A stretch of DNA of 64,000 bases from Eikenella longinqua (GTDB taxonomy: Bacteria; Pseudomonadota; Gammaproteobacteria; Burkholderiales; Neisseriaceae): the NCBI RefSeq assembly GCF_001648355.1, contig NZ_LXSL01000022.1, positions 155 through 64,154 on the forward strand. The letters run 5' to 3'. The notes below the pieces were generated by a model. That model was not told where the DNA came from. It searched no databases and saw nothing but the letters and a program-made list of their open reading frames with translations. Positions 25,910 through 36,272 of this stretch are shown piece after piece. Each line of letters starts with the position of its first letter. Positions within the stretch are counted from its first letter, which is position 1. Position numbers and translations under genes: made by a program.

Positions 25910-26455
25910 ATGGCTGTCCGCCCCGAAGATGTGTTGGCATTTTGGTTTGCCGAGGAGAACCAGCCGTTTTGGTTTGCCAAGAGAGAGGATTTCGACCGGC
26001 AGATCTGCGAGCGTTTTGCCGAAGTGTGGGCGCAGGCGGCACAGTCGGAGCTGGATGCCTGGCGCGGTACCCTGCGCGGCCGGCTGGCGGAAATCATCGT
26101 GCTCGACCAATTCTCGCGCAACCTGCACCGCCACAGCCCGCTGGCTTTCGCGCAAGACAATATGGCCGTGGCGCTGGCGCAGGAAGCCGTGCGCCAGCCG
26201 GGCTTTGCCGAGATGCGGCAGGAGGAGCGGCACTTTATGCTGATGCCGCTGATGCACAGCGAAAGCCGCGCCATCCACCGGCAGGCGGTGGCGCTATTTA
26301 CGCGCTACACCAATGAATATGCGCTGGATTTTGAAATCAAGCATCAGGCAATCATCGAGCGCTTCGGGCGCTATCCGCACCGCAACGCCGTGCTCGGGCG
26401 GCAGAGCACGGCTGAGGAGCAGGAATTTTTGCAGCAGCCGGGTTCGTCGTTTTAA
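25910..26455 (+). CDS. DUF924-family protein
   Basis: A 181-residue protein starting MAVRPEDVLAFWFAEENQPF; the ATG at 25910 has AAAGGAAG upstream, whereas an earlier in-frame TTG at 25883 lacks a binding site. Signature segments of the DUF924 (YfbB-like, TPR-fold) family are visible: VLAFWF, IIVLDQFSRNLHR, MLMPLMHSES and ERFGRYPHRNAVLGR. Function is unknown in the family. Confidence 0.85.
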   Translation: MAVRPEDVLAFWFAEENQPFWFAKREDFDRQICERFAEVWAQAAQSELDAWRGTLRGRLAEIIVLDQFSRNLHRHSPLAFAQDNMAVALAQEAVRQPGFAEMRQEERHFMLMPLMHSESRAIHRQAVALFTRYTNEYALDFEIKHQAIIERFGRYPHRNAVLGRQSTAEEQEFLQQPGSSF

Positions 26456-26483
26456 GCACACATTCTGGCGGGAGGCCGGGAAA

Positions 26484-26553
26484 AGGCTACCTGAAAAAAG
26501 CACAGCGGAAAATATTGCCGGAGGGCAAGGAAGTATGTTTTTCAGGTAGCCTG
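26484..26553. repeat. Inverted eikDUS pair
   Basis: Uptake-sequence pair with about 40 bases between the arms, after the DUF924 gene. Confidence 0.5.
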
Positions 26554-26627
26554 TTACCGGGGCGAATGCTAGACTGCCTGTGGTTGCTCACTCTGCGGAA
26601 TATCCGTGATAAATTGGGAGAAAAACG

Positions 26628-27053
26628 ATGAAAAAGATGATGTTGGCTATGATGCTGCTCGCTTGCGGCGGCCTGGCTTCGGCTCAGCAATACGGTTCGG
26701 CGCAGCAGATACAGAGCTTGCGCGGCGAAACGGCGCAACTGCTGAAAACGGCGCCGCGCGCGTCCGACCGTGCGCTGATTGAGCGCTACCGGCTGGAAAA
26801 TCTGGAAGGCAATATTTGGGAGGGGCTGTATGTGGAAGGCGACAGCCGCCCGAGCACGGCGCCGAGCGGCTATTTTCTGCTGAACCGGCGCGGCTTGCAG
26901 GCCTATATCGGCTGGGAGAAGCTGAACGGCGTGCGCTGCCGGCCGTTAAACGGCTACCGCGAAGCGCAGCTGTGCACGGCGCCGCGTGCCGACCAGCGGG
27001 CTGTGCGGGCGTTTGAGCGCAGGATGGTGGAATTTTTGAAGGCGGCGGGGTAG
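26628..27053 (+). CDS. Secreted protein of unknown function
   Basis: A 141-residue protein with a clear signal peptide (MKKMMLAMMLLACGGLASAQ; cleavage likely after ASA). The mature part is charged, with a Gly/Trp/Tyr-containing central segment (LEGNIWEGLYVEG) and two cysteines (RCRPLNG and QLCTAP) able to form a disulfide. A ribosome binding site (GGGAGAAA) precedes the start. I do not recognise the family. Confidence 0.7.
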   Translation: MKKMMLAMMLLACGGLASAQQYGSAQQIQSLRGETAQLLKTAPRASDRALIERYRLENLEGNIWEGLYVEGDSRPSTAPSGYFLLNRRGLQAYIGWEKLNGVRCRPLNGYREAQLCTAPRADQRAVRAFERRMVEFLKAAG

Positions 27054-27082
27054 TGCGGCTTCCTGACTGATACGAAATAAAG

Positions 27083-27140
27083 GCTACCTGAAAATTTTGC
27101 TTCGCAGAAACTTGCGTTGCTCGTTTTCAGGTAGCCTTTT
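27083..27140. terminator. eikDUS pair with the recurrent AGCTTCGC-like motif inside
   Basis: AGGCTACCTGAAAA and TTTTCAGGTAGCCTTTT flank TTTTGCTTCGCAGAAACTTG (27095). The pair lies between convergent genes and could terminate both. Confidence 0.6.
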
Positions 27141-27156
27141 ATATGGGCGGGATGGC

Positions 27157-27960
27157 TTACAGTTTGCCGCCGGATTGGTTGGCCATATACACCACAGCGG
27201 CTTCCACGTCGGCATCGCTCAGGTTGGCATCGCCGCCGCGGGCGGGCATGGTTTTGAAGCCTTGGATGGCGTGCTGCACCAGGGTGGCGCGGCCTTGTGC
27301 CAGGCGGGGCGCCCAGTCGTCGTTGTGGGTGATTTTGGGCGAGTTGGGGAAGGCGGAATTGGCGGCGTGGCAGGCGATGCACAGTTTGTTGAACACGGCT
27401 TCGCCGTTGGCGGCTGCGCTCTGGCCGGCGGGGGCGGAGGCGCCAGAAGCGGCGGCATCGCCTTTCTGCACGGCGGGGGCGGTGAAGTTGCCGCCGGATT
27501 GGTTGGCCATATAGGCCACGGCGCGGGCCACTTCGTCGTCGGTGAGGGTGGTGTCGCCGCCGCGTGCGGGCATTTGGCCGCCGTCGGGGCCGTTGAAGCC
27601 GTTCACGGCGTGGTTCACGAGGGTGTCGAAGCCTTTGGCGATGCGTGCGGTCCACTCGGCGTTGTGGGTGATTTTGGGGGCGAAGGCGACATTCACGTCG
27701 GCGCCGTGGCACTGGATGCAGACTTTGTTGAAAACCTGCACGCCTTCGCGCTCGCCCACGGGGGTGCCGTCGCCCATTTGCAGGCGGCCGACGGGCTGGA
27801 TGCGGGTTTCCACGGCGCTGGGTGCCATGTCGGCCACTTCGCTGGAATAGCCGGTGGTGGCCAGTTTGACCAGTAGGAATAAAACAATCAGCAAAACGGC
27901 TAAGCCGCCGATAAAGGTAACGGCGGCGGAGCCTCTGATGCTGGCGGTGGTGGTGTTCAT
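27157..27960 (-). CDS. Dihaem cytochrome c5, membrane-anchored
   Basis: Periplasm-facing electron carrier with two c-type haem domains. One N-terminal membrane helix (AVTFIGGLAVLLIVLFLLVK) anchors the protein. Haem motifs are CIQCH (81-85) and CIACH (194-198), each followed by a MPARGG segment carrying the axial methionine. At 267 residues the two-domain arrangement with a low-complexity Ala/Gly linker (about 165-185) matches neisserial cytochrome c5, which donates electrons to the cbb3 oxidase and nitrite reductase AniA. A cbb3-maturation gene (ccoG) lies 5 kb away. Confidence 0.88.
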   Translation of the reverse strand: MNTTTASIRGSAAVTFIGGLAVLLIVLFLLVKLATTGYSSEVADMAPSAVETRIQPVGRLQMGDGTPVGEREGVQVFNKVCIQCHGADVNVAFAPKITHNAEWTARIAKGFDTLVNHAVNGFNGPDGGQMPARGGDTTLTDDEVARAVAYMANQSGGNFTAPAVQKGDAAASGASAPAGQSAAANGEAVFNKLCIACHAANSAFPNSPKITHNDDWAPRLAQGRATLVQHAIQGFKTMPARGGDANLSDADVEAAVVYMANQSGGKL

Positions 27961-28138
27961 GGCGGGAGCCTCGCTGTTTTGGTAGTTATTGGAGACAACC
28001 GTACCCGGCGGGATGTGCCGCGTAGCGGTTTGTTAAGCGGTTTGTAATATTTTGCCAAATTATACTGAATTTGGCAGGTGCTTCCAATTGCAAATTTATA
28101 TTCTGTGCCGGTGTGCCGCCCCGAGGCGACAAAATTTT

Positions 28139-28167
28139 TTGCCTTTGCGGCGGTTTTGCGTTACTCT
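28139..28167 (+). promoter_or_regulatory. Promoter of tRNA-Arg
   Basis: TTGCCT at 28139-28144 and TACTCT at 28162-28167 are spaced by 17 bases and end ten bases before the tRNA. Confidence 0.45.
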
Positions 28168-28177
28168 TACGCGCTTC

Positions 28178-28254
28178 GCACCCATAGCTCAGTTGGATAG
28201 AGTGTCAGTTTCCGAAGCTGAAGGTCACAGGTTCGATCCCTGTTGGGTGCGCCA
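28178..28254 (+). tRNA. tRNA-Arg (anticodon CCG)
   Basis: A 77-nt cloverleaf: acceptor GCACCCA pairs with TGGGTGC, followed by G and an encoded CCA; D arm GCTC..GAGT; anticodon loop TTCCGAA gives CCG (reads CGG); T arm ACAGG-TTCGATC-CCTGT. A rho-independent terminator follows within 10 bases. Confidence 0.95.
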
Positions 28255-28263
28255 GTTTCTTTG

Positions 28264-28290
28264 AAAAAGCAGCCGTTTGGCTGCTTTTTT
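28264..28290 (+). terminator. Intrinsic terminator of tRNA-Arg
   Basis: AAAAAGCAGCC, GTTT loop, GGCTGCTTTTTT: a GC-rich stem with a run of six T. A non-DUS terminator, unusual among the terminators of this window. Confidence 0.9.
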
Positions 28291-28336
28291 GTTTTTCAGG
28301 TAGCCTTTTTGCGCTGAGTGGGGCTACCTGAAAATT

Positions 28337-28993
28337 TTAGAAACGGAATGCGGAGGGCGTGTTTACTGCGGGGCTGCTCAGGGCGGGGGCAACGGTGTCG
28401 AACAATACGCTTTGTTCGAAGCCTTCGCTGCTGCGGCGCACGAGCAGGGCGCGCATCACGGGCTCTTGGCCGACGATGACGGCCATGCGGCCGCCGGCTG
28501 TTAATTTGTTGCGCAAGGTTTCGGGCATCACGGGGCAGGAGCCGCCCACGTAGATGGCGCTGACGGTGGCGATGGGCGGGTTGGCCAGGCCGTCGCCGGT
28601 GCGGTATTCGATGTTGGTGATGCCGAGGCGTTCGAGCACGGCGCGGGCTTTTTTCTGCTGGGCTTCGTCGGTGTCAACGGTGATGACGCGGCCGGCGAGT
28701 TTGGCGAGGATGGCGGTGGCGTAGCCGGAGCCGGTGCCGATTTCGAGCACGGTGTCGTCTTTGCCCAGCTTGAGGCCTTGAATCAGGCGGGCGACGATTT
28801 TGGGCTCGAGCATGGCGCCGCCGTTGGGCAGGGGCAGGTGGGCGTCGGCATAGGCGTAGGGCTGCTGCTCGGGGGAAACGAATTGTTCGCGCGGCAGCTC
28901 GGCCAATACGTCGAGGATGTCGAAATCGAGCACGTTCCACGGGCGGATTTGCTGCTCGACCATATTGAAGCGGGCTTGTTCAAAGTTGTTCAT
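28337..28993 (-). CDS. pcm: Protein-L-isoaspartate O-methyltransferase
   Basis: Methylates damaged isoaspartyl residues in proteins with S-adenosylmethionine. The 218-residue protein begins MNNFEQARFNMVEQQIRPWN, the usual start of the proteobacterial group, and has the SAM loop VLEIGTGSGYATAILAKLAG near residue 84-103. The third signature segment is present as GGRMAVIVG. Some beta-proteobacterial members of this group have a diverged isoaspartate-binding region, so activity should not be assumed from the name. Confidence 0.85.
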   Translation of the reverse strand: MNNFEQARFNMVEQQIRPWNVLDFDILDVLAELPREQFVSPEQQPYAYADAHLPLPNGGAMLEPKIVARLIQGLKLGKDDTVLEIGTGSGYATAILAKLAGRVITVDTDEAQQKKARAVLERLGITNIEYRTGDGLANPPIATVSAIYVGGSCPVMPETLRNKLTAGGRMAVIVGQEPVMRALLVRRSSEGFEQSVLFDTVAPALSSPAVNTPSAFRF

Positions 28994-29105
28994 TGTCTGC
29001 TCCGGCGGCGGGATGGGTATGTGGTTTGGGACGGGATTATAGCTGAAGCTGTCTTGATCCGATATATTTTGGATAAATTCGTTTGGCTGCTTCGGCCGTT
29101 AATAA

Positions 29106-29147
29106 AGGCTACCTGAAAACGGGGTTTCGGTTTTCAGGTAGCCTTTT
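29106..29147 (-). terminator. eikDUS hairpin terminator of maeB
   Basis: Inverted eikDUS pair with a short loop and flanking A/T runs, 22 bases past the maeB stop. Confidence 0.65.
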
Positions 29148-29168
29148 GGCTGTTATGGATTCAGCGGC

Positions 29169-31451
<2,283 letters not shown>

Positions 31452-31618
31452 GTGGGGAGTCCTTATGATGAGAAGATAAAGAGGGGAAACCTGGGGCTAC
31501 CTGAAAAGGCAAAGGCTACCTGAAAAATACCGGCCGCCAAACAGTTGAAACATGGTTTTGCCAGGCTTAAAGGCTACCTGAAAATCCGGCGGGGCGAGGT
31601 TGGTAACGCCCCGCGCCG

Positions 31619-32206
31619 CTATTTTTCGGCGGCAGGCGGATTGGGCGCCACCGGCTGCCGCTGCGGGATCAGGCTCAGGCTGTGGCCGTTTTGGGGATGC
31701 CAAACGCCCTGCACGCGCCATTTGCCGGAGCCGTCTTCCACGCGCACATACCAATGGTCGGTGGGGCGCAGCGGCTGGAAAACTGCCGCGTATTCTACCC
31801 GATTGGCGGCGCTTGCGGCACTGCCTTGGCGCTGCATTTCCACGGTTTGGTCGTATTGGTCGCGTGCGGGGTGCAGCCAGACGAGTTTGAGCGGGGTGTC
31901 GGGGTTGATTTGGCCGCTGAGCAGGATTTTGGCGCGGCTGTTGTCGGGGCTCACCAACACATCGGCGCGGATTTGGCGGCGCTCGGCTTTTTCGTCGCGC
32001 TCCATTTGCAGGGCGATGTTTTTGCCTTCACGGTAGTAGTCGTCGGTAACCAGCGAGGGGTTGTTGCGGTGGGCGGCCAGATAATAGGTGTAGAAGCCGG
32101 CCACCACCACGATGGCGGGCCCGGCCATCAGCAGCCACGGCCAAGGGTGTTTATACCACGGTTTGGCCGGCGTGCTGCCGGGGCGGGGCGGGCGGTGGTT
32201 GCTCAT
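31619..32206 (-). CDS. fixH: FixH family protein
   Basis: A 195-residue membrane protein with one N-terminal helix (PWPWLLMAGPAIVVVAGFYT) and a periplasmic domain; DDYYREGKNI is the typical FixH segment. FixH proteins are linked to copper/cation handling in cbb3 oxidase assembly. The gene follows ccoG by five bases on the same strand, the conserved neighbourhood. The C-terminal tail is Pro/Ala-rich. Confidence 0.85.
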   Translation of the reverse strand: MSNHRPPRPGSTPAKPWYKHPWPWLLMAGPAIVVVAGFYTYYLAAHRNNPSLVTDDYYREGKNIALQMERDEKAERRQIRADVLVSPDNSRAKILLSGQINPDTPLKLVWLHPARDQYDQTVEMQRQGSAASAANRVEYAAVFQPLRPTDHWYVRVEDGSGKWRVQGVWHPQNGHSLSLIPQRQPVAPNPPAAEK

Positions 32207-32211
32207 TGGGT

Positions 32212-33660
32212 TTACTCTCCGATGAATGTGCTTTTGGCGTTGATGGTGGCGGCTTCGGCAGCAGGTTTGCCTTCGGCGGCATAGTGGAAGGTGAACACGA
32301 TGGGGTTGCTGCCTTTTTCGGCGTAGTCGGGAATCACGGCCACCTGAACGGGGATGGTGATGCTGTCGCTGCCGCTGATGCGCAGGCCTTCGGCAGGCAG
32401 GCCGGTAATTTTGATGTCTTCCAGGCCGGATACGCTGGCGGTGAGGATTTGCGGCTGTTCGCTGGCGTTGGTGATACGCAGGTTGTAGGCGTTTTCCAGC
32501 CAGCCGTCTTGGTTTTGGCGCACCATCACGCCGCGGTCTTTCACGATGTCGATGTGTACTTCCTGCCGCATCAGCAGGCCCACCGCCAAGCCCACGGCCA
32601 CTGCGGCCAGCACCGCGCCGTAGCCCAACACGCGCGGGCGCAGCATGCGGCGCGGAATTTGTTTTTCCGGATAGTCTTTTTCCAGCGCGCCTTCGGTGGT
32701 GTAGCGGATGAGGCCGCGCAGGTAGTTCATTTTATCCATGATTTCGTCGCAGGCATCGATGCAGGCCGCGCAGCCGATGCATTCGTATTGCAGGCCGTCG
32801 CGGATGTCGATGCCCACGGGGCACACCTGCACGCACATGGTGCAGTTGATGCAGTCGCCCAGCTCGGTGTCTTCGCGGCTCACGTTTTTCTTGCGCGCGC
32901 CGCGCGGCTCGCCGCGGGCAGGGTCGTAGGAAATAATCAGCGTGTCGCGGTCGAACATGGCGCTTTGGAAGCGGGCGTAGGGGCACATGTATTTGCACAC
33001 CTGCTCTCGCATGATGTGGGCAAACAGCCAGGTGAAGGTGCCGTAGAGCGCGGCCGCAATCAGCGCGGCGCCGGATACAGCCGACCAGTTGAGCGTGAAA
33101 ATGTGCGCCACCAGCGCGCGGATGGGGCTGAACCAGCCGGCAAAGGTGATGCCTGTCCAGGCGCAAACGGCGAAAATCAGCAGGTATTTGGTGAGCTTGA
33201 TGCGGATTTTGGTGAAGTTCCACGGCGATTTGGCCAGCTTGAGGCGCTTGTTGCGGTCGCCTTCCACCAGGCGGTCGATCCACAGCATGATTTCGGTGTA
33301 TACCGTTTGCGGGCAGGCATAGCCGCACCACAGGCGCCCGGCAATGGTGGTCCACCAAAACAGGCCGAAGGCGGAGAGCAGCAAGAGGCCGGTGAGGTAG
33401 ATTAAATCGTTGGGCACGAGGGTGAAGGCGAAAATGTGGAAACGCCGCCCGGGAATGTCAAACCACACGGCTTGGCGGCCGTGCAGGTTGAACCAGGGAA
33501 TCACGTAAAACACGAACTGGGTGGCGAGGATGGCCAAGATGCGCAGGTTGGCAAAGCGGCCTTTGGCCTGCTTGGGATGGATGCGCTTGGCACCCTGATA
33601 CAGGAAAATCACCTGCTCTTTTGGGGCGGGCTGGGGCGCTTTGGCTGCGGGTTCCGTCAT
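32212..33660 (-). CDS. ccoG: Cytochrome c oxidase accessory protein CcoG (FixG/RdxA)
   Basis: Membrane iron-sulfur protein that reduces copper for cbb3-oxidase assembly. The 482 residues contain several membrane helices in the N-terminal half, the Cys-rich CGYACPQTVYTE segment, and two 4Fe-4S clusters in the ferredoxin-like region (CINCTMCVQVCPVGIDI and CIGCAACIDACDEIM). The C-terminal periplasmic Ig-like domain follows a last helix. The gene heads a ccoG-fixH operon; the ccoNOP oxidase genes are not in the window. Confidence 0.95.
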   Translation of the reverse strand: MTEPAAKAPQPAPKEQVIFLYQGAKRIHPKQAKGRFANLRILAILATQFVFYVIPWFNLHGRQAVWFDIPGRRFHIFAFTLVPNDLIYLTGLLLLSAFGLFWWTTIAGRLWCGYACPQTVYTEIMLWIDRLVEGDRNKRLKLAKSPWNFTKIRIKLTKYLLIFAVCAWTGITFAGWFSPIRALVAHIFTLNWSAVSGAALIAAALYGTFTWLFAHIMREQVCKYMCPYARFQSAMFDRDTLIISYDPARGEPRGARKKNVSREDTELGDCINCTMCVQVCPVGIDIRDGLQYECIGCAACIDACDEIMDKMNYLRGLIRYTTEGALEKDYPEKQIPRRMLRPRVLGYGAVLAAVAVGLAVGLLMRQEVHIDIVKDRGVMVRQNQDGWLENAYNLRITNASEQPQILTASVSGLEDIKITGLPAEGLRISGSDSITIPVQVAVIPDYAEKGSNPIVFTFHYAAEGKPAAEAATINAKSTFIGE

Positions 33661-33829
33661 GGTGGTGTTCCTTTTTGGCGCCGTTATGCTGCGGCTTGTT
33701 TTTTGGTATGGATACTGCGGTTTGCGGCGGGATTATACGCTGCGGGGGGATGGGTGTCAGCAGCTTGGAGTCTCTTGGAGTAGTGTGATAAACAGCGGTA
33801 AAGGGCTATCTAGAAACTAGAGGGGATGC
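33661..33829. other. Upstream region of ccoG
   Basis: Probably holds the ccoG promoter, read on the minus strand. I do not see a convincing FNR box, although ccoG genes are often FNR-controlled. Confidence 0.3.
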
Positions 33830-34032
33830 TGTATGTGGAAATCAACAGCGTTGTTTACACTTTCGGCTTTTGCTTGAAGACCCGATTGAGCTCTGGCATT
33901 GTCAAGAATGTCGATAGACACGGAAAACCGATTTGTTCTTGATGATGACGGATAGCTGCTCAAAAATCATTTAAGCAAAAACAAAAGCAGCCTGCTGTAG
34001 AAAAAGTGTAAACAACACGACGATTTCCTACA
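33830..34032. mobile_element. MITE-like remnant with IS481-type ends
   Basis: The left end TGTATGTGGAAATC..CAGCGTTGTTTACA and the right end GTGTAAACAACACGACGATTTCCTACA match the terminal repeats of the IS481-family element at 48687-49564. The 200 bp between have no transposase frame. An extra internal end-like sequence (TGTAGAAAAAGTGTAAAC) near 33991 suggests nested or repeated insertion. Confidence 0.55.
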
Positions 34033-34130
34033 GTAAGCCGCACCGCAGCTTGAACGGCGATACGCCGTTTGAGGTGTTGTAGGCTTACTTTTCCCAAACT
34101 GTGGTGTAAACAACGCGGTTATTTTCTACA
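34033..34130 (+). mobile_element. 3' scrap of an IS481-family element
   Basis: About 98 bp nearly identical to the transposase-end of the element at 48687-49564, in the opposite orientation. Codons 34035-34109 read KPHRSLNGDTPFEVL-stop-AYFSQTVV: the C-terminus of that transposase with a glutamine codon (CAG or CAA) turned into TAG at 34080. It ends at the inverted repeat (GGTTATTTTCTACA). Confidence 0.8.
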
Positions 34131-34138
34131 ATCCAATC

Positions 34139-34297
34139 ATGCTGTTTCGGTACAATTATATTACTGTTCAGGCTGGAACTGTTGGTAACCCTTTTGAAGG
34201 TTTAAAGTTTTGGATAGATGAAATGGATAGTTGTCCACAGAGCCAATTGGCAAATGATCTTATTACTGATTTTGTAAATTTTAAAGAGAAGGAATAA
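34139..34297 (+). CDS. Short unknown ORF, possibly a 3' fragment
   Basis: ATG-started frame of 52 codons (MLFRYNYITVQAGTVGNPFE at the start, NFKEKE at the end), AT-rich, with protein-like composition. It starts nine bases after an IS481 end, so it is probably the 3' part of a gene cut by the insertion, and the ATG may be accidental. Family not recognised. Confidence 0.35.
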   Translation: MLFRYNYITVQAGTVGNPFEGLKFWIDEMDSCPQSQLANDLITDFVNFKEKE

Positions 34298-34299
34298 AA

Positions 34300-34359
34300 A
34301 TGGAAAATTTTAATATCACAAAGAGTGTTCTTCTCGTAGAAACAGTACGCGTAGATTGA
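34300..34359 (+). pseudogene. Very short ORF remnant
   Basis: ATG two bases after the previous stop, with AGAGAAGGA upstream as a good ribosome binding site, reads MENFNITKSVLLVETVRVD then stops. The good spacing suggests a second gene of a lost two-gene unit, of which only the beginning is left. Confidence 0.3.
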
Positions 34360-34453
34360 GTTAGCCGTTTAAGGTGTAACCCGACACAATAGAAATGACC
34401 TAGATCATATTGTTTTTTAACCCGATCTACCCGTTCTCGGGTTTCGATATGAA

Positions 34454-34513
34454 AGGCTACCTGAAAACGAACTGCGCAGAAAATCGCACAGCTAAATTTT
34501 CAGGTAGCCTTTT
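34454..34513 (-). terminator. eikDUS hairpin terminator of xthA
   Basis: Inverted eikDUS pair with ACTGCGCAGAAAATCGCACAGC between the arms; 20 bases past the xthA stop codon. Confidence 0.6.
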
Positions 34514-34533
34514 CTAAGTGCAGAAAGAATGCC

Positions 34534-35301
34534 TTAGGCAAACTCCGCCCACACCGGCGCGTGGTCGCTGGGGCGTTCGAGCGCCCGCGGGGCGGTGTCC
34601 ACGCCGGCGGCGGCGAGGCGCGGTAGCAGGGCTTGGCTGGCGAGGATGTGGTCGATGCGCAGGCCGAGCTTGCGGCGGAACATGTTCATGCGGTAATCCC
34701 ACCAGGTGTAGAGCGGTTCGGCGGGGTGCAGGTGGCGCAGGCTGTCGGTGAGGCCGAGGCCGAGCAGGGTTTGAAACCAGGCGCGCTCTTCGGCGGAGCA
34801 GAGGATTTTGCCCTGCCATTTTTCGGGGTCGTACACATCCAAATCGGCGGGGGCGATGTTGAAATCGCCGAGCAACACCAGCTCGGGATAGCGCGCCAAT
34901 TCTTCGCGCAAAAATTCGGCCAGCGCGGCAAACCATTGCTGCTTATAGGCAAATTTTTCGCTCCCCACGGCCTCGCCGTTCACGCAATATACGTTCACCA
35001 CGCGCACGCCGCCGATGGTGGCGGCAATCACGCGCCGTTGCGGGTCGTTCGGCAGGGCGGGCAGGCCTGTGTGTACGTCTTGGGCGGCTTCGCGGCTGAG
35101 GATGGCGACGCCGTTGTAGGTTTTCTGCCCGCTCCACACGGCGCGGTAGCCGGAAAGCTCGAAGGCGGCGAGGGGGAATTGGTCTTGGTCGAGCTTGAGC
35201 TCTTGCAGGCAGAGGATGTCGGGCTGTTGTTGCAGCAGCCAGTCGCTTACGTGCGGCAGGCGCACTTTGAGGGAGTTGACGTTCCAGGTGGCGATTTTCA
35301 T
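34534..35301 (-). CDS. xthA: Exodeoxyribonuclease III
   Basis: AP endonuclease and 3'-5' exonuclease of base-excision repair. 255 residues in the EEP fold: TWNVNSLKVRLP at the start, LCLQELKLDQDQF with the metal-binding Glu, GDFNIAPADLDVYDP, LGLRIDHILAS, and SDHAPVWAEFA with the catalytic His at the C-terminus. Start ATG at 35301 is supported by the immediate N-terminal family motif (MKIATWNVNS). Monocistronic, bounded by uptake sequences. Confidence 0.94.
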   Translation of the reverse strand: MKIATWNVNSLKVRLPHVSDWLLQQQPDILCLQELKLDQDQFPLAAFELSGYRAVWSGQKTYNGVAILSREAAQDVHTGLPALPNDPQRRVIAATIGGVRVVNVYCVNGEAVGSEKFAYKQQWFAALAEFLREELARYPELVLLGDFNIAPADLDVYDPEKWQGKILCSAEERAWFQTLLGLGLTDSLRHLHPAEPLYTWWDYRMNMFRRKLGLRIDHILASQALLPRLAAAGVDTAPRALERPSDHAPVWAEFA

Positions 35302-35379
35302 GCTTGGCTTTCGGAATGAATTTTTCAGGTAGCCTGTGTGCGGGATACGGGCTACCTGAAATGTGGTGATGGCTTCAGC

Positions 35380-35574
35380 TTACTCGGCTTCGTCGATCCA
35401 GGCCTGCTGCACGGCTTCGAGGATGCGTTCGCCGCTGCGCTGCGGGTCGTCGTCGAATTCGGGCAGCTCGAGGATGAGCTGGCGCAGCTGGGTGAAGCGG
35501 ATGGTTTGGGGGTCGATATCGGGGTGGCGGTCGAAGAGTTCTTCGGCGATGCGCTGGGTGTCGGTCCATTTCAT
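35380..35574 (-). CDS. iscX: Fe-S cluster assembly protein IscX
   Basis: A 64-residue acidic protein beginning MKWTDTQRIAEELFDRHPDI, with the family motifs DIDPQTIRFTQLRQLI and EFDDDPQRSGERILEAVQQ. IscX binds IscS and iron as a regulator of cluster assembly. It lies 17 bases downstream of fdx on the same strand, the standard end of the isc operon; one uptake sequence separates them. Confidence 0.93.
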   Translation of the reverse strand: MKWTDTQRIAEELFDRHPDIDPQTIRFTQLRQLILELPEFDDDPQRSGERILEAVQQAWIDEAE

Positions 35575-35591
35575 GATGGGCTACCTGAAAA

Positions 35592-35933
35592 TCAGTGGTG
35601 CTCGCGGGCGTGGTTGATGGTGTATTTGGGGATTTCCACCACGAGGTCTTCGCCGGCCACTTTGGCCTGGCAGCTGAGGCGCGATTCGGCTTCCAATCCC
35701 CAGGCTTGGTCGAGCAGGTCTTCTTCGATTTCGCTGGGCTCTTCCAGGCTGTCGAAGCCTTGGCGCACGATCACGTGGCAGGTGGTGCAGGCGCAGGACT
35801 GCTCGCAGGCATGCTCGATTTCGATGCCGTTTTCCAGCAGCAGGCTGCAAATGCTTTCACCTTCGGGGGCGTTTTCGATGACTTTGCCTTCGGGGCACAG
35901 CTCGCTGTGCGGCAATACGGTGATTTTGGGCAT
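35592..35933 (-). CDS. fdx: ISC-system [2Fe-2S] ferredoxin
   Basis: Electron donor for iron-sulfur cluster assembly. 113 residues with the adrenodoxin-type cysteine pattern CEQSCACTTCHV (about residues 43-54) and a later cysteine in RLSCQAKV. Co-transcribed with iscX. hscB is 12 kb away and hscA is not in the window, so the isc genes are scattered. Confidence 0.93.
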   Translation of the reverse strand: MPKITVLPHSELCPEGKVIENAPEGESICSLLLENGIEIEHACEQSCACTTCHVIVRQGFDSLEEPSEIEEDLLDQAWGLEAESRLSCQAKVAGEDLVVEIPKYTINHAREHH

Positions 35934-36064
35934 GGTGTGTGGCTTTCTTGCTGATATTGTGAGTGGCGTATTGTAGCGGAAAAGGCTACCTGAAAACAGT
36001 TGATTGGTTTTTCAGGTAGCCCCGATAGCCGTGCCGGATGGAAACGATATGCCGTGGCGCCGGA

Positions 36065-36173
36065 TATGGCGAATTAACTTAACCTTCGCCACGGCGTTGG
36101 CTCGCCTTGCTGTACTTCTTGTACTATCTGCGGCTCGCCGCCTTGTATCGAAGGTCAATTTAATCCGCTTATA
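36065..36173. repeat. Degenerate Correia-type element, about 109 bp
   Basis: Imperfect terminal repeats (TATGGCGAATTAACTTAACC at the left; AATTTAATCCGCTTATA at the right) flank the core GGCGTTGGCTCGCCTTGCTG and GTACTATCTGCGGCTCGCCG, clearly related to the element at 16737-16842. Uptake sequences flank it on both sides. Confidence 0.75.
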
Positions 36174-36205
36174 TAAGGCAATCGCCCGGCGCTGCGCCAA
36201 AGGAA

Positions 36206-36245
36206 AGGCTACCTGAAAACCGGTTGCTGTTTTTTCAGGTAGCCC
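36206..36245 (-). terminator. eikDUS hairpin terminator of mltB
   Basis: Inverted eikDUS pair with a 12-base loop, about 30 bases past the stop of the transglycosylase gene. Confidence 0.6.
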
Positions 36246-36272
36246 TATCGCCGAATGGATGCGTATGGATGC

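Noticed and set aside
28052..28264. Short frame over the tRNA-Arg
   Set aside because: It runs through the tRNA; the cloverleaf is complete and explains the sequence.
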